From Hydrogenovibrio sp. UBA654 (lineage in GTDB: Bacteria; Pseudomonadota; Gammaproteobacteria; Thiomicrospirales; Thiomicrospiraceae): a stretch of DNA of 30,009 nucleotides. The stretch spans positions 1-30,009 of the forward strand of contig DBOE01000011.1 in assembly GCA_002299585.1 (NCBI GenBank), given 5' to 3'. A program made the translations under genes and the position numbers. Position 1 is the stretch's first letter. Each line of letters opens with the position of its first letter. Positions 23,911 through 30,009 of the stretch are shown in pieces. A model generated the notes under the pieces. The model did no database searches and was not told the DNA's origin. It saw only the letters and a program-made list of their open reading frames with translations.

Positions 23911-23936
23911 AATAACCTCCTGTCTTGATCGGCGAT

Positions 23937-23981
23937 AACGAGAATACTCGTTAACAATATCTTCTACGAGGATAACTCCTC
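23937..23981 (-). promoter_or_regulatory. Two short hairpins in the rpsP leader
   Basis: AACGAG/CTCGTT (23937-23952, four-base loop) and GAGGA/TCCTC (23968-23981, four-base loop) lie in tandem in the untranslated leader before rpsP, separated by a GTTAAC palindrome. The proximal hairpin ends about 27 bases from the start codon. Function unknown; translational control is possible. Confidence 0.4.
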
Positions 23982-24011
23982 TACTATTGCCCCAAATTTT
24001 AGGGATAGAGA

Positions 24012-24040
24012 ATTGTATATAAACTTTTACTAAAAAGCAA
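24012..24040 (-). promoter_or_regulatory. Sigma-70 promoter of the rpsP operon
   Basis: On the minus strand, -35 TTGCTT (24040-24035) and -10 TACAAT (24017-24012) are spaced 17 bases. The predicted start is near 24005, giving a leader of about 95 bases before the rpsP ATG. Confidence 0.7.
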
Positions 24041-24102
24041 TTTATTAAAAAAAATATATTCGCCTAAGCAATCTCTTGTATCTGAATTAAAGTCCTGTGT
24101 AA

Positions 24103-24378
24103 TTACAAACACTTTTCTTTATAAATAAATGTTCCAGTTGGGATAAAGGAGGCTATAACACCTACTAGCATTTTTTTCAGCCCTAACTTACCCGTGATAA
24201 ACAACATGAATAATAAAACCACAAAAATTATAAACAAAACTCCATGTAAAGGGCCAATAATTTTTACCAACTCTGGCATGCCTAAATAGTATTTAAAAGG
24301 TAGTCCAATAAATACCAGTAAAACTAAAGAAGTACCTTCAAGTAATGCAAATATTTTTAACCATTTATAATCATTCAT
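24103..24378 (-). CDS. DUF3817 family small membrane protein
   Basis: 91 residues with three hydrophobic segments (about 8-28, 40-62 and 66-84). The motif KIFALLEGTSLVLLVFIGLPFKY followed by GPLHGVLFIIFV is characteristic of DUF3817 membrane proteins, whose function is unknown. Its ATG follows the mucD stop with no intervening base, so it is probably translated from the mucD message. No strong terminator is evident after it. Confidence 0.85.
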   Translation of the reverse strand: MNDYKWLKIFALLEGTSLVLLVFIGLPFKYYLGMPELVKIIGPLHGVLFIIFVVLLFMLFITGKLGLKKMLVGVIASFIPTGTFIYKEKCL

Positions 24379-25785
24379 TTAATTTAAACTCAAAGGCAAA
24401 AATATTGAACGACTGCCACGCATAATTCTTATAGGGAAAGATCTGTTCGTAGGTAGTCTTTTGGTGATCCTTTTTAGCTGTTTAATTGATTTAACTGGCT
24501 GAAAATTAATGCTTACCAAAACATCACCTTTTACAATTCCTGCCATCTGAGCAATACCACCACCTTCAACCATTACCACTTCTAAACCAAATGGTAAGTT
24601 TAATTTTTGCAGCCTTTTATTACTTACTTTTTTTAGTTGTAGACCTAATACAGACTCCTTACCATTGCTATTGTTACTTGAAGCTATGGTTGCCTCTAAA
24701 GCATCAAGTCTTAAAGAGATATGCTTAACCTTACCTTCTCTTAAAACTTCAACTTCTACTAATTTATCAATTGGGGTTGCTCCAACTACTGGCGGTAAAT
24801 CAGATGATCTATTAATATTTTTGCCATTAAATTTAATAATAATATCACCAGGTAAAATACCCTTTTTTTCAGCAGCTTGCCCTTTTATAAGTTCGGTAAC
24901 TAAGGCTCCCTTTGGGGTTTTTAAACCGAAAGATTTAGCTAAATCAGCAGAAACTTCTTGTACACTTACACCCAAAAAACCACGAACCACCTTACCTGTA
25001 TCTTTTAATTGGCGGACAACATTCATTGCAATATCAATAGGTATAGAAAAAGATAAGCCCATAGAGCCACCACTTTTGCTATAAATTTGTGAATTTACAC
25101 CAACAACTTCACCATCCATATTTATTAACGGACCTCCTGAATTTCCTGGATTAATTGGCACATCTGTTTGAATAAACGGTACATAGGTATCATCTGGTAA
25201 TGATCGACCAATCGCTGAAATTATGCCATGAGTAACTGTGTAGTCCAAACCAAAAGGCTCTCCTATTGCCAACACCCACTGCCCTACTTTTAGGTTTAAA
25301 CTGGTGCCTATTTTGGCAACCTTTAAATTATTAGCGTTAATTTTTAATAGGGCTATATCGGTATGAGCATCTGAACCAATAACTTTTGCGTTATACTCTT
25401 GTCGATTATTTAACTTAACTATAATTTTCTCTGCATTTTCAACCACATGGTTATTAGTCACTATATAACCATCTTCACTTATAATAAAACCAGAACCAAG
25501 CGAATGCGTTTTATGTTGTTTTTTAGGATTCTGTTTTGGAGAAAACCCTTTGGGTAAGCCAAAAAAATGCCTTAACATTTCATCCGGTATGCCTTTAAAA
25601 TCTTTATTTGAAGTAGATAAGTTAACCTTCTTTACTATACTAATATTTACAACAACAGGGCTGTTTTCTGCGGCCAACACGCTAAAATCAGGTAAAGAAA
25701 CCATTGGTATTTTTGCTATAACAATAGTCGAGATACTAACAAGCATTACCAAAACAAGACTAACTTTTATTACTTTATTAAACAT
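24379..25785 (-). CDS. mucD: Periplasmic serine protease DegP/MucD-like
   Basis: Do-family (HtrA) protease and chaperone of the periplasm. 468 residues: signal peptide 1-24 (cut near IVIAK), trypsin-like domain about 90-260, and two PDZ domains (about 270-365 and 380-465). The catalytic triad is complete: His113 (TNNHVV), Asp143 (HTDIALL) and Ser216 (GNSGGPL). The LAIGEPFGL loop and the placement directly after rseC favour MucD over DegS, as do the two PDZ domains. It begins 9 bases after the rseC stop and is followed without gap by the DUF3817 gene. Confidence 0.94.
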   Translation of the reverse strand: MFNKVIKVSLVLVMLVSISTIVIAKIPMVSLPDFSVLAAENSPVVVNISIVKKVNLSTSNKDFKGIPDEMLRHFFGLPKGFSPKQNPKKQHKTHSLGSGFIISEDGYIVTNNHVVENAEKIIVKLNNRQEYNAKVIGSDAHTDIALLKINANNLKVAKIGTSLNLKVGQWVLAIGEPFGLDYTVTHGIISAIGRSLPDDTYVPFIQTDVPINPGNSGGPLINMDGEVVGVNSQIYSKSGGSMGLSFSIPIDIAMNVVRQLKDTGKVVRGFLGVSVQEVSADLAKSFGLKTPKGALVTELIKGQAAEKKGILPGDIIIKFNGKNINRSSDLPPVVGATPIDKLVEVEVLREGKVKHISLRLDALEATIASSNNSNGKESVLGLQLKKVSNKRLQKLNLPFGLEVVMVEGGGIAQMAGIVKGDVLVSINFQPVKSIKQLKRITKRLPTNRSFPIRIMRGSRSIFLPLSLN

Positions 25786-25794
25786 TATAACCTC

Positions 25795-26253
25795 CTAAAA
25801 AACTTTTTCTAATTTGGGGACAACTGGGGTATAGACAAACTTAGTAAATAACCAACCAATCACTAAAAATATAAAGCCTAATACCGTAGATAATATATCC
25901 GAATTTAAAAAATTCAACCCCAACCATGCTCCAAAAATTAATAAAGCCAATGGTAACCCATACGCCATCATTGAATGCTTAAGAATTTCTGACTCTATAA
26001 GAGACAATAATACCTTATCACCTATTTTGCTATTTAATGTATTTTCTACTAACAAAGCTCTAGCAACTGCTGGGGCAAATAAAGAGGATAAAGAAGCAGT
26101 TCCACACTCCCCTTTTGAGCTACAGCCAGCACAACCAGTTTCATTTTCTGTTTGTACTACAATTTTATTGTCAACAACAGACACCACTAAACCTACAGAA
26201 ATAATTTTACCCCGCTTAGAATACTCTTTAGCTAATTTATCTAGTTCAATCAT
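25795..26253 (-). CDS. rseC: RseC/MucC family membrane protein
   Basis: 152 residues. The N-terminal domain has the family cysteine pattern at Cys41, Cys44 and Cys50 (ETGCAGCSSKGECGTASL), then two membrane helices at about 90-110 and 115-135. RseC takes part in the SoxR-reducing system and is linked to sigma-E control. In many gammaproteobacteria it follows rpoE-rseA-rseB; here those genes are absent and the next gene, divergent by 66 bases, is nadB. It heads the rseC-mucD-DUF3817 unit. The ribosome-binding site is a modest AGGTAACT. Confidence 0.92.
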   Translation of the reverse strand: MIELDKLAKEYSKRGKIISVGLVVSVVDNKIVVQTENETGCAGCSSKGECGTASLSSLFAPAVARALLVENTLNSKIGDKVLLSLIESEILKHSMMAYGLPLALLIFGAWLGLNFLNSDILSTVLGFIFLVIGWLFTKFVYTPVVPKLEKVF

Positions 26254-26319
26254 AGTTACCTATTAATTTTAATATGATAGTATTATCAACAATATTTAAT
26301 TAGTTCTCAAGTTTAAATA

Positions 26320-27948
26320 ATGATAAAAAAAACTACCAAGCAAAAAATAACTACTGATATTTTAATTATTGGCAGCGGTATTGCGGGTTTATCCTTAGCC
26401 CTTAAATTAGCTAAACATTTTAAAATAATTCTAGTAGCTAAGTCATCAATTACAGAAGGAAGCTCGCAATATGCTCAGGGAGGCATTGCAGGAGTTTTAG
26501 ACCCTTTTGATTCAGTTGAGTCACACATAGAAGATACTATCAAAGCAGGGGCAGGTCTTTGCAAAAAATCTGCGGTAAGAATAGTTGCCCAAAATGCTAC
26601 TCAAGCAATCCTAAAACTGATTAAAATGGGTGTACCCTTTAGCAAAAAAATACAATCTGAAGATTTTCATTTAACTAAAGAAGGGGGACATAGTCATCGT
26701 CGAATTATCCATGCTTCTGATCATACTGGTAAAAGTATATTAAAAACCCTAATTGATAAAATCCATAATTCGGCTAATATTAATATATTAACTGAGCATA
26801 TGAGCGTTGATTTAATCTATAACAAAAATCTACCAATAAAAGAACGAGAGTGTATAGGTGGGCATATATTAGATAAAAAGACTAACCAAGTAATTACCAT
26901 AATTGCAAACTATACAGTGTTAGCAACAGGAGGAGCAAGTAAGTGCTACCTATATACTAGTAACCCTGATACATCAACTGGCGACGGCATTGCTATGGCT
27001 TGGAGAGCTGGTTGCAAAATTACTAATATGGAATTTAATCAATTTCATCCCACTTGCCTGTTTCATCCAAAAGATAGATCGTTTCTTATAACGGAGGCTC
27101 TTCGTGGAGAGGGGGCAGTCTTAAAACTTCCTAGTGGCAAAGAATTTATGCAAGACCATGATCTAAGAGCAGACTTAGCGCCAAGAGATATTGTCGCTAG
27201 AGCAATTGATTATGAAATGAAAAAACACGGCATTGACTGTGTGTTTTTAGATATAAGCCACAAAAAAGAAAGTTTTATAAAACATCATTTCCCTACAATA
27301 TATTCTCGTTGCCTAAAAAATGGCATTGACATAACAAAAGAGGCAATACCTGTTGTCCCTGCGGCTCATTATACTTGTGGTGGAATTCATACAAATTTAA
27401 CAGGGCAAACAAATCTAAATCGATTATTTGCTATTGGTGAAACTGCCTACACAGGTTTACACGGAGCTAACCGACTTGCTAGCAACTCTTTAGCAGAGGG
27501 GTTAGTTTTTGCTGAATTAGCATACCAACAAATAAAAAAACTATATTTACCTATTAAAAAATCAAGCATAATAAATACTAAAATTTGGGATACTAGCTTT
27601 GTAACTCAATCCGAAGAAAAAATATTAGTCTCTCATGACTGGGATGAATTGCGTAGAGTTATGTGGGATTATGTAGGCATAGTTAGAACCGATAATAGGC
27701 TAAGGCAGGCATTAAAAAGAATAAAATTACTAAGAGAAGAAGTAAGAGAGTATTTTTACTCCTACAATCTAAGTAGTGATCTATTAGAATTAAGAAACCT
27801 AACCCAAGTCTCTGAAATAATAGTAAAAAGTGCCATTGCTCGTAAAGAAAGCCGTGGTTTACACTATAACATTAACCACCCTCATACAAAAAAAAATGGC
27901 AAAACTACAAGTCTACAAAAAACCATAAAAAAAGGTATAAAAAAATGA
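26320..27948 (+). CDS. nadB: L-aspartate oxidase, copy 2 (complete)
   Basis: Complete 542-residue enzyme (E. coli 540). FAD-binding dinucleotide motif ILIIGSGIAGLSLAL at residues 14-28, then AKSSITEGSSQYAQGGIAGVL, the active-site block TKEGGHSHRRIIHA, NQFHPTCLFHP, ALRGEGA, PAAHYTCGGIHT and the helical C-terminal domain WDELRRVMWDYVGIVR. It makes iminoaspartate for quinolinate synthase; nadA and nadC are not in the window. No Shine-Dalgarno is seen at ATG 26320, but the protein start fits the family. Divergent from rseC, as nadB is from the rpoE-rse operon in E. coli, so this copy may occupy the ancestral place. Its stop overlaps ygfZ as ATGA. Confidence 0.97.
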   Translation: MIKKTTKQKITTDILIIGSGIAGLSLALKLAKHFKIILVAKSSITEGSSQYAQGGIAGVLDPFDSVESHIEDTIKAGAGLCKKSAVRIVAQNATQAILKLIKMGVPFSKKIQSEDFHLTKEGGHSHRRIIHASDHTGKSILKTLIDKIHNSANINILTEHMSVDLIYNKNLPIKERECIGGHILDKKTNQVITIIANYTVLATGGASKCYLYTSNPDTSTGDGIAMAWRAGCKITNMEFNQFHPTCLFHPKDRSFLITEALRGEGAVLKLPSGKEFMQDHDLRADLAPRDIVARAIDYEMKKHGIDCVFLDISHKKESFIKHHFPTIYSRCLKNGIDITKEAIPVVPAAHYTCGGIHTNLTGQTNLNRLFAIGETAYTGLHGANRLASNSLAEGLVFAELAYQQIKKLYLPIKKSSIINTKIWDTSFVTQSEEKILVSHDWDELRRVMWDYVGIVRTDNRLRQALKRIKLLREEVREYFYSYNLSSDLLELRNLTQVSEIIVKSAIARKESRGLHYNINHPHTKKNGKTTSLQKTIKKGIKK

Positions 27949-29009
27949 ATACAAGTTGGCAACAATTTTTAACCTCACAGGGAGCTAAATTTGATGAAAA
28001 AAATGACATTAAAACATTTGGCCAACCAGACTTGGAACACTTTATGGTAAAACATGGACCAATTGTAAGCGACCTGTCCAAACAAGCTCTAATTAAAGTA
28101 ACCGGCGAAGAGTCTTTTAATTTTTTACAAGGACAACTATCTAATGATTTAAAAAACATAACAAAAAACCAAGCACAATTAAGTGCTTATTGCGAACCAC
28201 AAGGCAAAGTTTTAGCCTTAATTACTGTTTTTAAAATTAACGGGGCTTTCTACCTATCTTTTGATGAAACTCTTAAAGAAACAATTTTAAAAAGACTAAC
28301 CATGTTTAAAATGATGGCAAAAGTAGAGCTTGAAGAAGTATCAAAACAACTAATTCAAATTGGCTATGCTGGAGAGTTTGCTGACCTAGATTTACAAAGA
28401 GATTTCACCATAAAAACTAAAGAAATTTACCAAGCCAACACTATTGAAAGCAAAGAAATAAATGATGTAACAGTAATAAAAGTAGCTGGACCCTATCACA
28501 ACTACCGCCTATTTGGCTCCCCAAGTCAAATGGAGACTGTCTGGCAAACTCTAAGATCAAACGGTGAAGCAGTTGGTAGTGCTGATTGGTCAGTATTAAA
28601 TATAATTGCAGCCCAGCCAACTCTTAACGACAAAACAAGCGGACAATTTATTGCCCAATTCATTAATTTAGACAAAATTGATGCTATAAACTTCAAAAAA
28701 GGTTGCTATCCTGGACAAGAAATAATTGCCCGTATGCACTACCGAGGTAAAGCTAGCAAACGGATGTTAAGAATATACAGCAAAGCAAATATTGAATTAA
28801 AAGCAGGTAATGAAATAAAATTACAAGATGAAGGTAACAGAAACTATAAGTTTATTATTATAAACTCTGCTGCAGAAATTTATGAAGGCACAGTCTTTCT
28901 AGCAGTAACCACTATCAAAGCATTAGAAAATTTAACTGGTGATTTGAAAAATGAACATGGTGATATATTTAGTATAGAACCTATGCCATACGATTTAACA
29001 GAAAACTAA
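27945..29009 (+). CDS. ygfZ: YgfZ/GcvT-like folate-binding protein, copy 2
   Basis: 354 residues, the same length as copy 1, with KGCYPGQE at 252-259 and Cys254. Overlaps the nadB stop by four bases (ATGA), whereas copy 1 is separated by one base. Many substitutions are conservative and the conserved regions are unchanged, so both copies look functional. Arginine is often AGA and third positions are A/T-rich, unlike copy 1. Confidence 0.94.
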   Translation: MNTSWQQFLTSQGAKFDEKNDIKTFGQPDLEHFMVKHGPIVSDLSKQALIKVTGEESFNFLQGQLSNDLKNITKNQAQLSAYCEPQGKVLALITVFKINGAFYLSFDETLKETILKRLTMFKMMAKVELEEVSKQLIQIGYAGEFADLDLQRDFTIKTKEIYQANTIESKEINDVTVIKVAGPYHNYRLFGSPSQMETVWQTLRSNGEAVGSADWSVLNIIAAQPTLNDKTSGQFIAQFINLDKIDAINFKKGCYPGQEIIARMHYRGKASKRMLRIYSKANIELKAGNEIKLQDEGNRNYKFIIINSAAEIYEGTVFLAVTTIKALENLTGDLKNEHGDIFSIEPMPYDLTEN

Positions 29010-29021
29010 GAGAAGATAACT

Positions 29022-29789
29022 ATGAAAAAACTATTTATACCCCTACTGATAAGTACAACTTTATATAGCCTGAACAGTCAAGCTAGTTGGTTAGATGCTG
29101 GTAAAGATTTAATAAATAAAGCGCAGGAGAAAATAAAACAAACCTCTTCTAGCTCGGCAAATAACGCAAGCTTACCAGCAGGGCTAAGTACAAATGATAT
29201 TTCTACAGCATTTAAACAAGCTCTTTCTAAAAGCTCTGTCGCTGTTGTTAGCCAACTGGGCGTAAAAGACGGTTTTAATAAAGATCCAAAAATTCGCATA
29301 CCTCTACCAAATAAGCTAAAAAAAGTTAAATCTTCTCTAAATCAAGTCGGTATGGGCAGCCTAATGGATAACCTAGAATTAAAAATAAACAGGGCTGCTG
29401 AAGTAGCAACCCCACAAGCAAAAGAGTTATTTTTAAATGCCATTAAAGATATGACGTTTGATGATGTACAAAAAGTATATAAAGGTCCAAAAGATTCGGC
29501 AACACAGTATTTACAAGCCAAAACTTCTGCTAAACTAAAAGGTAAAATGAGGCCTATTATAGAAAAATCTTTACAAGAAGTAGGAGCTGTCTCCTCCTAT
29601 GACAAGGCAATGTCAAAATACAAAAAATTGCCTTTCGTACCAGATGTAAAAGCTGATCTTACTAACCATGTAATAAATGGTAGCATGCAAGGTATGTTTC
29701 ACTATATAGCCCAAGAAGAAAAAGCCATCCGTAAAGATCCAGTAAAACAAACTACTGAGTTACTTAAAAAAGTATTTGGCTCTAAATAA
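29022..29789 (+). CDS. DUF4197 secreted protein, copy 2
   Basis: 255 residues. Signal peptide 1-21 (MKKLFIPLLISTTLYSLNSQAS) and the family core LGVKDGFNKD, IRIPLPNKL, EVATPQAKELFL, DDVQKVYKGPKDSATQYL and PVKQTTELLKKVFG. The variable linker after residue 35 (SSSSANNASLPAG) differs in length and sequence from copy 1. Third gene of the duplicated cluster, 12 bases after ygfZ, with AGAAGATAAC upstream of the ATG. No role known. Confidence 0.88.
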   Translation: MKKLFIPLLISTTLYSLNSQASWLDAGKDLINKAQEKIKQTSSSSANNASLPAGLSTNDISTAFKQALSKSSVAVVSQLGVKDGFNKDPKIRIPLPNKLKKVKSSLNQVGMGSLMDNLELKINRAAEVATPQAKELFLNAIKDMTFDDVQKVYKGPKDSATQYLQAKTSAKLKGKMRPIIEKSLQEVGAVSSYDKAMSKYKKLPFVPDVKADLTNHVINGSMQGMFHYIAQEEKAIRKDPVKQTTELLKKVFGSK

Positions 29790-29878
29790 AATATACTATA
29801 ACAGCAAGTATAAGGAAACACTGAGTAACTGATTAAGATTCTGGCAACACCAAGTTTTCAGCATCAAGGCATCATTTT

Positions 29879-30004
29879 GCAATAATAGCTATATTGTAAA
29901 AAATGATAACACAGAGGATGTAAACTTGGTTAAGCCCCCCCGTAGGGCTTGGCTTCTAGTCTATCACTTAGTCGTTATGTATTTTGACAATAGCTAGCTA
30001 TTGC
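29879..30004. repeat. Imperfect inverted repeat in the terminal noncoding stretch
   Basis: The last 220 bases hold no gene. GCAATAATAGCTATATTGTA... (29879-29910) matches the reverse complement of 29974-30004 at roughly three quarters of positions. An inner pair AAGCCC/GGGCTT (29932-29937, 29945-29950) closes a loop around a seven-C run. The right arm itself contains the 16-bp palindrome CAATAGCTAGCTATTG (29988-30003). It could be a structured RNA, a terminator or a miniature mobile element; the window ends too soon to tell. Confidence 0.45.
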
Positions 30005-30009
30005 CTGCA

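Noticed and set aside
29792..29812. TATACT/AGTATA hairpin after the second DUF4197 gene as terminator
   Set aside because: A six-pair AT-only stem with no following T-run; not convincing.

Overview
The window looks like chromosomal DNA of an AT-rich gammaproteobacterium. Three things point there: the gene orders rpsP-rimM-trmD-rplS, xerD-dsbC and prfB-lysS; an rseC-mucD pair divergent from nadB; and a valS-linked SH3 protein of the YgiM/TIGR04211 kind. The genus cannot be fixed from sequence alone. Coding density is high, no gap exceeds about 230 bases, and no tRNA, rRNA, CRISPR array, transposase or phage gene was seen.

Layout. (1) 1-3266, plus strand: nadB (5' end cut off by the window edge), ygfZ and a secreted DUF4197 protein. 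(2) 3348-6023, minus strand: prfB, with a canonical programmed +1 frameshift, then lysS; a long bidirectional hairpin separates lysS from the DUF4197 gene. (3) 6154-6765: a DUF5610-like protein behind a candidate sigma-28 promoter. (4) 6777-10706, minus strand: a TroABCD-type metal ABC transporter. Its TroC-like permease carries a C-terminal DtxR/MntR-type regulator domain, and a perfect 18-bp palindrome lies upstream of the operon. (5) 10807-14339, minus strand: a membrane-anchored methyltransferase overlapping glnE. (6) 14566-16162: glnK-amtB behind a candidate sigma-54 promoter. (7) an unrecognised 143-residue ORF on the minus strand. (8) valS with an overlapping SH3-domain gene. (9) 20177-26253, minus strand: rseC-mucD-DUF3817, then rpsP-rimM-trmD-rplS, a terminator, xerD and dsbC. 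(10) 26320-29789: a second complete nadB-ygfZ-DUF4197 cluster, then a noncoding end with an imperfect inverted repeat.

How the genes work together. glnK, amtB and glnE are three parts of nitrogen control: sensor, ammonium channel and glutamine synthetase modifier. The tro operon looks self-contained, with transporter, fused metal sensor and probable operator together; this resembles the chlamydial YtgABCD/YtgR arrangement. rseC, mucD and dsbC serve the cell envelope. The ribosomal and tRNA genes are ordinary housekeeping.

The most unusual points are: the diverged duplicate of the three-gene nadB cluster about 26 kb apart, with different arginine codon use; the permease-regulator fusion with its palindrome; an 11-G tract inside the metal-binding protein gene; and the absence of rpoE-rseA-rseB between nadB and rseC. 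A chimeric assembly joining two related strains is a real alternative explanation for the duplicate.
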